A stretch of DNA of 64,000 nucleotides from Cypionkella psychrotolerans (GCF_001294535.1 NZ_LGIC01000083.1:112188-176187); one strand, 5' to 3'. Shown: positions 1 through 8,262, counted from the first letter of the stretch. Notes: generated from the sequence alone by a model not told the origin. A program made the numbers and translations.

Positions 1-87
1 GGCCAACAGGTTGCGAGTCCACGCCCCCCAGCTCAGGCGGAAATCAAACAACGTGCCGTCCTTGTCGAAAATCAGCGCCTCAATCAT
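1..87 (-). CDS. HAD-family hydrolase, N-terminal fragment
   Basis: Partial gene running off the left edge; only the first 29 codons are present. The N-terminus reads MIEALIFDKDGTLFDF, which contains the DxDGT nucleophile motif of haloacid-dehalogenase phosphatases (D8 and D10). Family knowledge: such proteins are cytosolic, Mg-dependent phosphatases, often annotated as phosphoglycolate phosphatase-like. The ATG at 87 is chosen because GGAG lies about 6 bases upstream; an in-frame ATG at 99 has no ribosome site. The substrate cannot be judged from this fragment. Confidence 0.75.
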   Translation of the reverse strand, partial: MIEALIFDKDGTLFDFRLSWGAWTRNLLA

Positions 88-165
88 GCTCGTCTCCATT
101 AGGTCAGCCCGCTGAGCGGGTCCGCTTTTGGCCCGCACCCTGCCGCGCCCAAACCGAAAACGCAA

Positions 166-447
166 TCAGGTCCAGTTTGGCAATTCGCCCCCCGGCAAGC
201 CCGCCCGCGCCTGCATCACCGCCGTATAGGGCAGGCCTGCGGCATCGCAGAATCCGATCACCCGCGAATCATCCTCCATCAGAAAATCCAATACCGCGCC
301 CAAAAACACCGGATCACCCGCAAGGGCGGCCAATTCCCCCTGCCCGGCGCCCGTCGCGTTAAGGAAGACCCCCACCAGATCATCCTGCGCCAAAAGCCAA
401 GCAAACGCCTGCAAAGCCAGAGTTTCAGCAGATTCCCGCCTATTCAT
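166..447 (-). CDS. DUF3572 family protein
   Basis: A 93-residue protein starting MNRRESAETLALQAFAWLLA. The pattern of a short helical N-terminus with AxxALAWL, a central GxF segment and a C-terminal SVLRFCDxAGLPY-like stretch (here DSRVIGFCDAAGLPYTAVMQAR) resembles DUF3572 proteins of alphaproteobacteria, whose function is unknown. The open frame extends upstream to 561, but the ATG at 447 has AGGAA about 7 bases before it and matches the usual family start. It lies between the HAD fragment on the same strand and the divergent PleD-like gene. No signal peptide or membrane segment is visible, so a small soluble cytoplasmic protein is likely. Confidence 0.75.
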   Translation of the reverse strand: MNRRESAETLALQAFAWLLAQDDLVGVFLNATGAGQGELAALAGDPVFLGAVLDFLMEDDSRVIGFCDAAGLPYTAVMQARAGLPGGELPNWT

Positions 448-581
448 GCCGCATTTCCTAGGTTTTGCACAGGTCACGCGACAATTGCGCATCTGAGATA
501 TTGGTTTTGGAAAGGATTTCTTAACCCTTTCGGCGGCACACTGGAAACACAAGCTTAACACTTAACTCAGGCGTTTCGACA

Positions 582-1973
582 ATGGTCGGCAAGATACTCA
601 TTGTGGACGATGTTGCGACAAATCGCATCGTCATGAAGGTCAGGCTGACGGCTGCTGGCTACACACCGCTTTTGGCGGCCGATGGCGCGGCCGGTCTGAA
701 ACTTGCGTTGACCGAAGCGCCCGATCTGATTCTGCTTGAACTCTCCCTGCCAGATATGCCGGGGCTGCACTTGCTGGAACGATTGCGCGCGGAACCCGCG
801 TTGCGGCATGTGCCAATCGTGATCTGCTCACCGCTTCTGGATGCAACAGCCCGCTGCGCCGCCTTCCGCGCCGGGGCCGACGATTTCCTGCAAAAACCGC
901 TGGATGATCAAAGCCTGTTGGCGCGTATCCGCAGCTTCATGCGCGCCCGCGATGAGGTGGAAGGTTTCGCACCGCATCACGACGGCATTGCCATGCTGGG
1001 TCTGGCCGAAGCCCCGGCGACGTTTTACCAACCCGGCGTGATCGCCCTGATCACCCAACGCAGCGAAGTGGCGCTGAAACTGCGCCGCGATGTGGCCCCG
1101 CATCTAACCGACCGCGTGCTTGCCATGACGGCAGAAGAGGCGATGACCGAAGGCATGCATCATGGTGCCACGCCCGACGTTTTCCTGATCGAATCCGATT
1201 TCAACGGTCCGGGCTCTGGTCTGCGGTTGATGTCAGAACTGCGCTCGCGCACCCACAGCCGCCATGCCGCGTTTTGCGTGCAATCCGGCCTCGGCTCGGC
1301 CATCGCGGCGGCGGTGGCGTTTGATCTTGGGGCGCATGATCTGGTGGCAGATGGCATCCCCGCCGAAGAACTCGCGCTGCGTCTGGCCCGGCTGCTGGTG
1401 CGAAAACGTGAGGCCGATGCGATGCGGGCCTCGGTGCAAGACGGATTGCGCTTGGCGATGATCGACAGCCTGACGGGTTTGCACAACCGCCGTTACGGCA
1501 TGGCGCAACTCGCCGCCATCGCCGATATTTCCCGCCGCTCGGGGCAGGAATTTGCCGTGATGGTGGTCGATCTGGATCGCTTCAAATCGGTGAACGACCG
1601 CTGGGGCCATGCCGCAGGCGACGCGGTGCTGATCGAGGTGGCCGACAGGCTGAACCGCAATCTGCGGGCGGGCGATCTGCTTGCCCGCATCGGTGGCGAA
1701 GAATTCCTGATCGCTCTGCCCGAAACCTCGCTTACTGAGGCCCGCAGCATTGCCGAACGCCTGTGCCGCACCGTTGAGCAATCCTCGGTGCGGATCGGCG
1801 ATTTTTCCAGCCTGCACGTCACCGTATCCATCGGCCTTGCCACCTCGGCCGATACCACGACACCCTGCATCAAAGACACCCTGTCCGAACTGATCGACCG
1901 CGCCGACCGCGCCTTGCTTTACGCCAAATCGGCGGGCCGCAACCAAGTCACTATCAGCCGCACCGCCGCCTAA
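582..1973 (+). CDS. pleD: PleD-like response regulator diguanylate cyclase
   Basis: 463 residues in the order REC (about 1-120), a degenerate second REC-like domain (about 150-270) and GGDEF (about 295-460), the architecture of Caulobacter PleD, which makes cyclic di-GMP. The active-site motif is GGEEF (371-375), preceded by an RAGD inhibitory site (362-365), so product inhibition by c-di-GMP is expected. The first receiver keeps the acidic pair D9/D10, S83 and K105, but the residue at the phospho-acceptor position is Glu53 (LLELSLP) rather than Asp. Catalysis therefore looks intact while phospho-control may be altered. It is a single gene, divergent from the DUF3572 gene, with only a weak ribosome site before the ATG. 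Confidence 0.88.
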   Translation: MVGKILIVDDVATNRIVMKVRLTAAGYTPLLAADGAAGLKLALTEAPDLILLELSLPDMPGLHLLERLRAEPALRHVPIVICSPLLDATARCAAFRAGADDFLQKPLDDQSLLARIRSFMRARDEVEGFAPHHDGIAMLGLAEAPATFYQPGVIALITQRSEVALKLRRDVAPHLTDRVLAMTAEEAMTEGMHHGATPDVFLIESDFNGPGSGLRLMSELRSRTHSRHAAFCVQSGLGSAIAAAVAFDLGAHDLVADGIPAEELALRLARLLVRKREADAMRASVQDGLRLAMIDSLTGLHNRRYGMAQLAAIADISRRSGQEFAVMVVDLDRFKSVNDRWGHAAGDAVLIEVADRLNRNLRAGDLLARIGGEEFLIALPETSLTEARSIAERLCRTVEQSSVRIGDFSSLHVTVSIGLATSADTTTPCIKDTLSELIDRADRALLYAKSAGRNQVTISRTAA

Positions 1974-2033
1974 CACGGTCCTGCAAAAGGCCGAGGCGTC
2001 GCCCCCCGGCCCCAACGTAACATTCAGAAATCC

Positions 2034-2552
2034 CTAAGGCTTCGGCGGCAGCCCCTCATCGCCAAACTTATCCAGCCCGTCCTTGCCGCCGTGCTGCAAG
2101 CGCTTCTCCAGCCGATCCGCAAACGCCTGCCGCGCCTCGGGCGTCATCGCCACCAGCAAATCGCGCATAAGGCCCTGCCCCACCTCAAACCGCCCCGCCA
2201 TCCGCACCCTTTGCGCCTCCAGCACCGCTGTAAGTTGGCCCGGATCAAACGGATCAGCCCGCAACACCCCCAGCAAAACCTGCGCATCCCGGCCTGCCTC
2301 TTGCCGCGCCTGCCGCATCTCGGGCATCCGCGCCAGCAACGCGCGCCGCAACGCCTTGCGATCGTCCCGGCTCAACGCCTCGGAAAACGGACCAAAGCCA
2401 ATCTCGCGCACCCCACGCGGCCCGCCCTCCTCGTGATCTTTCAGAAACGAGCCCGCAAACAGCCCCGCCACGGCCAGGTTCAGCGCCACCGAGACCGCCA
2501 GCGCGATCCGCAACCCCTTGCCCGGCGCTTTCACCACAGCCGCTCCGCTCAT
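2034..2552 (-). CDS. Periplasmic heavy-metal-sensor-like protein (Spy/CpxP/ZraP type)
   Basis: 172 residues with an N-terminal membrane anchor or signal (LRIALAVSVALNLAVAGLFAGSFL), then a helical periplasmic domain rich in Arg, Ala and Gln with an R-x-LxxxMTPEARQAFADRLEKR segment typical of LTXXQ/heavy-metal-resistance proteins. It is the last gene of the sigma-factor operon at 2034-3494. A GTG at 2555 is also possible, but the ATG at 2552 has AGGA at better spacing and follows the stop of the upstream gene within a few bases. Family knowledge suggests an envelope stress or metal-binding role. The specific signal is unknown. Confidence 0.7.
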   Translation of the reverse strand: MSGAAVVKAPGKGLRIALAVSVALNLAVAGLFAGSFLKDHEEGGPRGVREIGFGPFSEALSRDDRKALRRALLARMPEMRQARQEAGRDAQVLLGVLRADPFDPGQLTAVLEAQRVRMAGRFEVGQGLMRDLLVAMTPEARQAFADRLEKRLQHGGKDGLDKFGDEGLPPKP

Positions 2553-2555
2553 CAC

Positions 2556-2888
2556 CTATTCCTCTGCCAAAAGCACATCGAGCTGCGGCATCAAATCGAC
2601 CTGATCGACCGCACTCCCCGCCCACATCTCCGCAACCGCGCCCATACCCTCGGGCTGCACAAAGCCGAAAAACAACCCCGCCACCGCAGCCGAACCCACA
2701 CCCACCAGCGATCCCGCGCCGCCAAACAATGCCGCCAGCCCCGCCAACCAGCCTGCACGCGGCACCACCGCCACCACAGGCCGCACCTGCAATGCCGCCG
2801 CATCCGCCATAACCCGCGCCATCAGCGCATCCGAGGGCGGAACCAAAGCCCGCGATGCCCCGGCAAACAGATCGTCAAGATCATCCAT
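2556..2888 (-). CDS. Small membrane protein of the ECF sigma operon, possible anti-sigma factor
   Basis: 110 residues with a cytoplasmic N-terminus (MDDLDDLFAGASRALVPPSDALMARVMADA) and one hydrophobic region at about residues 47-75 (GWLAGLAALFGGAG...AVAGLFFGF). There is no recognised catalytic motif. It lies directly downstream of the ECF sigma gene and upstream of the periplasmic sensor-like protein, so a membrane anti-sigma role is plausible by position only. Two adjacent ATGs exist at 2891 and 2888; the second has better spacing from GGAGG. Proteins of this kind are sometimes labelled dihydroorotate dehydrogenase in databases, which nothing here supports. Confidence 0.6.
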   Translation of the reverse strand: MDDLDDLFAGASRALVPPSDALMARVMADAAALQVRPVVAVVPRAGWLAGLAALFGGAGSLVGVGSAAVAGLFFGFVQPEGMGAVAEMWAGSAVDQVDLMPQLDVLLAEE

Positions 2889-2900
2889 CATTCCGCCTCC

Positions 2901-3494
2901 TCACACCCCGCCATCTTCGTACCCCAAAGCCGCCCGCTGCCCGGACAACAGCGCAGCCAAAGCCCGCTTGCCCCGCGCCGTCAGACTTTCCACCGCTTCC
3001 ACGCCAATCTGCAAAATCTCGGCAATCTCGGGGTTGCTGAAGCCCTCAATATGCCGCAACACCACCGCTTCCCGCTGCCGCTCGGGCAAGGCCGCCAAAG
3101 CCAGATCCAGCGCCGCCATCCGATCCGCCTCGATCATCCCCGCCACAACAGACGCCGCCCCATCCGCAGGTTCCGCCACATCATCCAGCGCCTCGGCCCG
3201 CCGCCGCCTACGCGCCCGCAGACGATCCGTGCAGAGATTGGCCACCACCCGGTAAATCCAGGTTGAGACCTTCGCCTCACCCTGCCGCCACTCCGGCGCC
3301 ACCTTCCACAGCCGCAGCATCGCCTCTTGCGCCACATCCTCGGCCTCAATGCGATCCGCCAGCATCCGCCCGGCATAGCCCAAAACCCGTGGCAACAGCC
3401 GCCCAGCCAGCAGCCGTGCGGCATCGGGGTCGCCATGGGCATAGAGCACCACCAGCGCCTCATCGGCCAAGTCTGCAAGGGTATCGCGCGGCAT
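2901..3494 (-). CDS. RNA polymerase sigma factor, ECF subfamily
   Basis: 197 residues. Region 2 is visible as AEDVAQEAMLRLWK with STWIYRVVANLCTDRLR (core and -10 binding), and region 4 as ALPERQREAVVLRHIEGFSNPEIAEIL followed by VEAVESLTARGKRAL (-35 binding helix-turn-helix). An Arg-rich linker (RARRRRRAEAL) joins them. The long open frame begins at 3596, but the ATG at 3494 has AGGA five bases upstream and gives the normal family length. It is followed by two membrane or periplasmic proteins in one operon, the usual arrangement for an envelope-stress sigma system. The EF-hand gene upstream on the same strand may belong to its regulon. Confidence 0.85.
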   Translation of the reverse strand: MPRDTLADLADEALVVLYAHGDPDAARLLAGRLLPRVLGYAGRMLADRIEAEDVAQEAMLRLWKVAPEWRQGEAKVSTWIYRVVANLCTDRLRARRRRRAEALDDVAEPADGAASVVAGMIEADRMAALDLALAALPERQREAVVLRHIEGFSNPEIAEILQIGVEAVESLTARGKRALAALLSGQRAALGYEDGGV

Positions 3495-3681
3495 TGTCAT
3501 CCTGTGATCGGGCTTACCCGGCTTGCTCCGGGCTGGCAATGTTTCGCAACAGATCTGGGTTTCGCTGTGACGTGGGGTCTGCGGCAACAACCGCAAACCC
3601 CACCCCTGACGCCCCGATCCCGGCCAAAGCCTCTGGGGATCATCGACCCCAACCCAGATCAGGGCGCCAGATCAGGTTTGA

Positions 3682-4284
3682 TCAGTTCGCCGGATCATCC
3701 CCACCATCCGGCCCGCCCATCATGTCATCCTCCATCGCAGAACCATGCTTGCCGTGTTTGCCGTGGCCCTTGCCATGCTTCTCATGCATCGCCTTGCGCG
3801 CGGCATCGACCTCATCTTGGGTGACCGCCCCGTCCGCATTGGCGTCGATCCGATCAAACAGCATCTCCGGCCCCGGACGCGCCGCCATCTCAGCCGCGCT
3901 CAACAACCCGTCGCCATCCGAGTCCATCTTCTTGACCATCTCCGCCGAGCGCGCCTTGATCCGATCTGTCGAGGCCGCAATCCGCGGGGCCGCCAGCTCA
4001 TCTGCCGATATCTTGCCATCCGCATTGGCGTCCATCGCCTTGACCTTGGCGGCACGGAACGCCTCTACCTCGGCTTTGGTCACTTTGCCGTCTTTGTCCG
4101 CGTCCAAAGTGGCAAAATCAAACCCGCCATGCGGCGTTTGCGGCGGTGTGGCATCCTGCGCATAGGCCGCAGCCCCCATCAAAGCCGCCACCAGAATCAA
4201 GGCCGACCCTGCCAGTTTCGGATTGCCCGCCAGTGTGCTGTAGCGCGCTATTTTGCTGTTGATCGCCGTTTTGCTGTTAAGCAT
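3682..4284 (-). CDS. Exported EF-hand calcium-binding protein
   Basis: 200 residues with an N-terminal hydrophobic export segment ending in AAAYAQD, so probably periplasmic or secreted. Four EF-hand loops are visible in order: DADKDGKVTKAE, DANADGKISADE, DSDGDGLLSAAE and DANADGAVTQDE, each with the D-x-D-x-DG pattern. The C-terminus is rich in His, Gly and Asp (KHGKGHGKHGKHG), which could bind other metals. The start at 4284 has GGAG six bases upstream. It lies just upstream of the ECF sigma gene on the same strand, with a hairpin at about 3572-3600 between them. Calcium binding is inferred from the motifs; partners are unknown. Confidence 0.85.
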   Translation of the reverse strand: MLNSKTAINSKIARYSTLAGNPKLAGSALILVAALMGAAAYAQDATPPQTPHGGFDFATLDADKDGKVTKAEVEAFRAAKVKAMDANADGKISADELAAPRIAASTDRIKARSAEMVKKMDSDGDGLLSAAEMAARPGPEMLFDRIDANADGAVTQDEVDAARKAMHEKHGKGHGKHGKHGSAMEDDMMGGPDGGDDPAN

Positions 4285-4481
4285 GCTGTTCTCCTCAAGC
4301 TCGCCGCAGCCTCTGCCATGGCGTTCATACCCAGATAAACGCCGCAGCTTTCGGTTTCCGTCGCGCAGCGCCGCTGGATTTTTTCAGCCCCGCTTGCGAC
4401 AAAGCACCGCCCCCCCGTGTAAGCACTCAACTTTCGTCCCCACATCGGTTAGAACATGCCTCTCGCATTCAGGATTTTCCG

Positions 4482-4952
4482 ATGACCGACGCCGCCCTGC
4501 ACCTTACCCCCGATCACGGGACCCTTGATCACCACGCCCATGATCACGACGCTTTCGCCGAGCGTCCGACTTGGCCCGCCCTGCGCCGGGGTTGGGCGCG
4601 GCGCTGCCCGAATTGCGGCGCGGGCCCCCTGCTGAAAGGCTATCTGAAGGTGCGCGAAAGCTGTCCGGTGTGTTCCGAGGATTTCACCGCGCAACGCGCC
4701 GATGATGGCCCGGCCTACCTCACCATCCTGATCGTCGGCCATCTGATGGCACCGCTCTTGATGTTCGTCTTCGTGAAATACCGCCCCGAGCCTGCCACTT
4801 TGGTCACCTTATTCTCCATCGGCACCGTGGCGCTGTCGCTCTATCTGCTGCCGCGCCTGAAAGGCGCGCTGGTCGGGCTGCAATGGGCCAAGCGGATGCA
4901 CGGCTTTGGCCGCACCATCGCCAACGTCCCCGCCGCACCCGAGCAGCTGTGA
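4482..4952 (+). CDS. DUF983 family membrane protein
   Basis: 156 residues. A zinc-ribbon-like pair CPNCGAGPLLKGYL and CPVC (residues about 42-66) is followed by two transmembrane segments (YLTILIVGHLMAPLLMFVFV and LVTLFSIGTVALSLYLLPRL) and a conserved end LQWAKRMHGFG, the hallmarks of DUF983. The N-terminus has a His/Asp-rich stretch (DHGTLDHHAHDHD). AGGA precedes the ATG. The stop overlaps the GTG start of the following NUDIX gene by four bases, so the two are probably translated together. Function is unknown; the family is common in alphaproteobacteria. Confidence 0.85.
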   Translation: MTDAALHLTPDHGTLDHHAHDHDAFAERPTWPALRRGWARRCPNCGAGPLLKGYLKVRESCPVCSEDFTAQRADDGPAYLTILIVGHLMAPLLMFVFVKYRPEPATLVTLFSIGTVALSLYLLPRLKGALVGLQWAKRMHGFGRTIANVPAAPEQL

Positions 4953-5563
4953 GCAACGCCGCAGCCGAGACCATCCGCCCCGCCGCCACCATCGTGCTGT
5001 GGCGGCCTGCGGGCACCGGATTTGAGGTGCTGATGGGCCAGCGCGGCCATGCCGCCGCCTTCATGCCCTCGAAGTACGTCTTCCCCGGTGGCGGCGTCGA
5101 TGCCGAAGATGCCACCGATGCCCAGCCCGGCCTCACTGTCGATTGCGCCCACCGCCTGACGCTGAACTGCCCCGCAGATGCCCCCACACCGGGCACGCTT
5201 GCGACCGCAGCCCTGCGCGAGTTGACCGAGGAAACCGGGCTTTCGCTGCCGGGTCCCGCCCCCGGTGCCCTGCGCTTCATGTTCCGCGCCATCACCCCAC
5301 CGGGCCGCCCGCGCCGCTTTGACGCGCGGTTTTTCCTGACCTCCGCCGCAGGTGTTGCGGGCGACACCGAAACCTTCTCCGACACCCTGACCGAGCTGTC
5401 GCACCTGCATTGGATTGGCCTCGCGGCCGCCCGCGCGCTCGATCTGCCCTTCATCACCGAGATCGTCCTCGCCGAAGTGACCGCCCTTTTGCGCGGCCAA
5501 ACCCAACCCGGCGTGCCGTTCTTCGACAACTCCGGTCCGGTGCCAACCTTCCGCAGGTTGTAA
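4949..5563 (+). CDS. NUDIX hydrolase (NUDT19-like layout)
   Basis: 204 residues beginning at a GTG that overlaps the DUF983 stop (GTGA). The fold starts with IRPAATIVLWRP and FPGGGVDAEDA. The NUDIX helix appears as AALRELTEETGL, separated from the GGG by an insertion of roughly 45 residues. This gap and the loss of the usual first Glu of the motif resemble NUDT19/RP2-type enzymes, some of which act on acyl-CoAs. The REL-EE core that binds Mg is intact, so pyrophosphohydrolase activity is likely. The substrate is not predictable. Operon partner: DUF983. Confidence 0.82.
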   Translation: MSNAAAETIRPAATIVLWRPAGTGFEVLMGQRGHAAAFMPSKYVFPGGGVDAEDATDAQPGLTVDCAHRLTLNCPADAPTPGTLATAALRELTEETGLSLPGPAPGALRFMFRAITPPGRPRRFDARFFLTSAAGVAGDTETFSDTLTELSHLHWIGLAAARALDLPFITEIVLAEVTALLRGQTQPGVPFFDNSGPVPTFRRL

Positions 5564-5614
5564 GCAAGCCACCCAGCGTCAAAACCACCCACTTAAGGTC
5601 ATCCTCTGTGCTCA

Positions 5615-5670
5615 AATATCCCCGCCGGAGGCACGCGCCGCCAGCCCCCGAAGCCTCCGGCGGGAGTATT
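5615..5670. terminator. Inverted-repeat terminator, copy 1 of a dispersed family
   Basis: AATATCCCCGCCGGAGGC at 5615-5632 pairs with GCCTCCGGCGGGAGTATT at 5653-5670. It lies between the convergent NUDIX (+) and murD (-) genes and could stop transcription from both sides. Very similar elements occur at 36521-36577 and, as a half-copy, at 48383-48404. Confidence 0.65.
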
Positions 5671-5742
5671 TCAAAAAGAGCAATTGGGCAGAAAGGTTAA
5701 GACTTCCTGAACGCCGACCCATAACCATTTGAAATAAAACAT

Positions 5743-5768
5743 AATAAAAATTGTCCCGCGTTGGGACC
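5743..5768 (-). terminator. Rho-independent terminator of murD
   Basis: On the minus strand GTCCC-AACGC-GGGAC is followed by a T-rich run (AATTTTTATT). It lies 9 bases beyond the murD stop. It is one of three hairpins of this sequence type in the window (also 26651-26672 and 38225-38245). Confidence 0.7.
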
Positions 5769-5776
5769 TCCCGGCA

Positions 5777-7177
5777 TCACCCCACCAAAGCCTTCACCCG
5801 CGCGGCAAAATCATCGCCCCGCACCTCAAAATTCGGATACTGATCAAACGAGGCCGCCGCCGGGGCCAGCAACACCACCTCCCCCGCCACAGCTTCCTCA
5901 GCTGCCCGAGAAACGGCACGCTCCATCGTCTCACAAATCTCATAGGCGGTGTCGCCCAATTCCAGCGCAAAATCGCGCGCCGAATGTCCGATCAGGTAGG
6001 CTTTCACCACCGATCCCAGATGCGGCACCAGCCCCGCAATCCCGCCCTCCTTACCCATCCCGCCCGCGATCCAGCGGATCTTCGGAAACGCCTGCAAAGC
6101 CTTGGCCGCCGCATCGACATTGGTGGCCTTGCTGTCATTGATAAACCGCACCCCGGCCTTCTCACCGACCAACTGGCTGCGGTGCGGCAACCCCGCAAAC
6201 GAATGAAACGCCGTCTCAATCAGCTTCGGCCCGATCCCAAGGCTGCGACAGGCCGCGTAGGCCGCGCAAGCATTCTGATGATTATGCGCCCCCGGCAGGC
6301 CCGCCACTTCCCTCAAATCCACCGAGGCCACCTGCTTGCCGCGCCGCCATTCCGCCAGAAAGCCTTTGCGGGCAAACACGGCCCAGCCAAACCCCTCCAG
6401 CTTCTGCCCCGAGGAAATCCGGATCACCCGGTCATCCTGCGGGCCTTCCGACATCTGGTTGGCCAGAAACCGCCCCTCGACCTCATCCACCCCGATCACC
6501 GCGCGATCTGGGCCGCCTTCCGAGAAAAGCCGCCGCTTCGCTGCGAAATAGCCGCCCATCCCGGCGTGGCGGTCCAGATGATCCGGCGAGAGATTGGTGA
6601 ACACCGCGACATCCGGGGTCAGGCTGCGGGCGAGGTCGGTTTGGTAGGAGGACAGTTCCAGCACCACCACCTCACCATCCTGCGCGGGCTCGATATCCAG
6701 CACGCCGCGGCCGATATTGCCCGCCATCTGCGTCGCCCGTCCGGCCACCTCAAGGATATGATGGATCAGCGCCGTCGTGGTGGATTTACCGTTCGATCCG
6801 GTCACGCAAATCACCCGGGGGGTGAGGTCGAAATCATCCCATTCCGGGCCAGCAAAGCTGCGGAAGAACAGGCCGATATCGTTGTCGAGCGGCACCCCGA
6901 CTTCCAAGGCCCGCGCGATCACTTTGTTCGGGGTGGGATAAAGATGCGGGATGCCGGGTGAGGTGATCAGGGCCACCACGCCGTCAAAAGCGCCCGCTCG
7001 GGTCAGGTCGGTGCAGGTGAAACCCTCGGCCTCGGCCTTCAAACGGGCCTCGGGGCTGTCGTCCCAGATCAGCGCCTCGGCCCCGCCAGCAGTCAGGGCG
7101 CGGGCGGTGGCAAGGCCGGAGCGGCCCAGACCCAGCACGGCCACTTTTTGGCCCTCATAGCCTTTTACGGGAATCAT
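5777..7177 (-). CDS. murD: UDP-N-acetylmuramoylalanine--D-glutamate ligase
   Basis: 466 residues. MurD adds D-glutamate to UDP-MurNAc-L-Ala in the cytoplasm during peptidoglycan precursor synthesis. Visible features are the N-terminal UDP-binding fold ([18 protein letters not shown]), the ATP loop ([14 protein letters not shown]), DHLDRH of the central domain and the C-terminal ligase region ([12 protein letters not shown]). The frame is open to 7234, but the ATG at 7177 has GGAGG five bases upstream. It follows mraY in pathway order but is separated from it by a plus-strand beta-barrel gene. The expected ftsW-murG-murC genes do not follow; the next genes downstream are unrelated. Confidence 0.95.
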   Translation of the reverse strand: MIPVKGYEGQKVAVLGLGRSGLATARALTAGGAEALIWDDSPEARLKAEAEGFTCTDLTRAGAFDGVVALITSPGIPHLYPTPNKVIARALEVGVPLDNDIGLFFRSFAGPEWDDFDLTPRVICVTGSNGKSTTTALIHHILEVAGRATQMAGNIGRGVLDIEPAQDGEVVVLELSSYQTDLARSLTPDVAVFTNLSPDHLDRHAGMGGYFAAKRRLFSEGGPDRAVIGVDEVEGRFLANQMSEGPQDDRVIRISSGQKLEGFGWAVFARKGFLAEWRRGKQVASVDLREVAGLPGAHNHQNACAAYAACRSLGIGPKLIETAFHSFAGLPHRSQLVGEKAGVRFINDSKATNVDAAAKALQAFPKIRWIAGGMGKEGGIAGLVPHLGSVVKAYLIGHSARDFALELGDTAYEICETMERAVSRAAEEAVAGEVVLLAPAAASFDQYPNFEVRGDDFAARVKALVG

Positions 7178-7241
7178 AGCAGCCTCCGGTTTTATCTCGC
7201 CCAGACAATGCCCCGAGCCGGGGGGGCGGGGCAAGGCGGCA

Positions 7242-7261
7242 TCTGTCCACGCGTGGACAGA
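7242..7261. promoter_or_regulatory. 20-bp perfect palindrome upstream of murD
   Basis: CTGTCCACG followed directly by its reverse complement CGTGGACAG, plus one more matching base pair on each side. It lies 65 bases upstream of the murD start. A perfect palindrome without loop is more like a dimeric repressor site than a terminator; no T-run follows on either strand. The binding protein is unknown. Confidence 0.45.
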
Positions 7262-7333
7262 GGGGCGGGGTGTGGTTTATCAAGGGGTTAGGGGTGAGGT
7301 GTTAAGAGGTTGTTAGGTTTTTCCCGGCGTGGC

Positions 7334-7351
7334 GGGGTGAACCCCGCCCTA
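7334..7351. repeat. Short repeat GGGGTGAACCCCGCCCTA, copy 1
   Basis: Identical 18-base copy to 8293-8310. Here the element sits inside a perfect stem GGCGGGGT-GA-ACCCCGCC (7331-7348). The two copies flank the beta-barrel gene at 7491-8189. Confidence 0.6.
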
Positions 7352-7490
7352 TGATTGGCAAAGGCGTCTGAGGTGAGTCTCCACCGCAACACTATCGCAC
7401 CACCTCAGGGCGTTTGCCCTTCAAAGCTGGTGACGCGCGCGCTGTGACTCTATGCTGACCCAAGCAGTCAAAAATAAGAAAGTGACCATT

Positions 7491-8189
7491 ATGCAGGTTG
7501 TTAGCAAGCACACCCTCGTCGCCCTTAGCCTTGTTCTGGCAAGCTCAGCCGCCCAGGCCGAGATGACAGGCGGGCAGGTTAAGCTGTCGCAATCGGGGTT
7601 TACCGATGATTTCTCGGTGGCCAAGACCAATATCAGCGGCTCAGTCGAGCTGGCGTTTGGACCGCAGTTTGGCATGCAGATGGATCTGGGCGTCAATATG
7701 CTGAACTTCGCCGATGAGACGGCCACGAATTTCGTGACGCACGGCACCTATAAGCTGGGCGACAGCACGGCCCTTGGCGCGTTTTACGGCATGGATGCGG
7801 TGAACGGCGGGCGCACGGATATTTATGGGCTTGAGGCGGCGCAGAATTTTGGCACAGGCGGTGTGCAGGGCTATGTCGCGCATGCCGAAGACGATGGTGG
7901 CAGCGGCACGGTGCTGGGTGTCAGCGGCGGCATGGTGATGGGCAATGGCGTGGGCATTGGCGGGTCGCTCGATCACGGCTCGTTTGATGGCACGTCGCTG
8001 ACACGCTATGGTTTGCGCGGTTCGTTCGGCTTGGGCGAAAGCTCAAAAATGTTCGCGGAGCTTGGGGCGTTGAACACCGATGCTGGATCGGAAACCTATG
8101 CCAAGATTGGCGCGACCTATAACTTTGGTGCGAATTCTGGGTTGATGTTTGGCGACCGTAGCCTGTTCAACCTGCTGCCGGGGTCGTGA
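7491..8189 (+). CDS. Outer-membrane beta-barrel (porin-like) protein
   Basis: 232 residues with a clear signal peptide (MQVVSKHTLVALSLVLASSAAQA, cleavage expected before EMTGG). The rest is built of alternating-pattern strands with many Gly, Asp and aromatic girdle residues, and ends SLFNLLPGS. This suggests a small outer-membrane barrel. No enzyme motif is seen. An upstream ATG at 7452 is in frame but would lengthen the signal peptide; 7491 is preferred, although its ribosome site (AGAAAG, wide spacing) is weak. It is transcribed against the dcw genes on both sides and is bracketed by identical 18-base repeats, suggesting an inserted cassette. Confidence 0.65.
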   Translation: MQVVSKHTLVALSLVLASSAAQAEMTGGQVKLSQSGFTDDFSVAKTNISGSVELAFGPQFGMQMDLGVNMLNFADETATNFVTHGTYKLGDSTALGAFYGMDAVNGGRTDIYGLEAAQNFGTGGVQGYVAHAEDDGGSGTVLGVSGGMVMGNGVGIGGSLDHGSFDGTSLTRYGLRGSFGLGESSKMFAELGALNTDAGSETYAKIGATYNFGANSGLMFGDRSLFNLLPGS

Positions 8190-8219
8190 CTTGCTGGCTT
8201 TGATCTGGTCAGCAGCATA

Positions 8220-8262
8220 AATGAAAACGCCTGACGATCGGATCGTCAGGCGTCTTCATTTG
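8220..8262. terminator. Bidirectional terminator between the beta-barrel gene and mraY
   Basis: ACGCCTGAC and GTCAGGCGT form a 9-bp stem around GATCGGATC. The outer arms AAATGAA and TTCATTT extend the pairing and give a T-run on either strand. It serves the convergent ends of the gene at 7491-8189 (+) and mraY (-). Confidence 0.8.

Noticed and set aside
2091..3266. A 391-codon plus-strand frame opposite the ECF sigma operon
   Set aside because: It is rich in Arg, His, Pro and Gln, typical of the reverse frame of GC-rich genes, and conflicts with three recognisable minus-strand genes.
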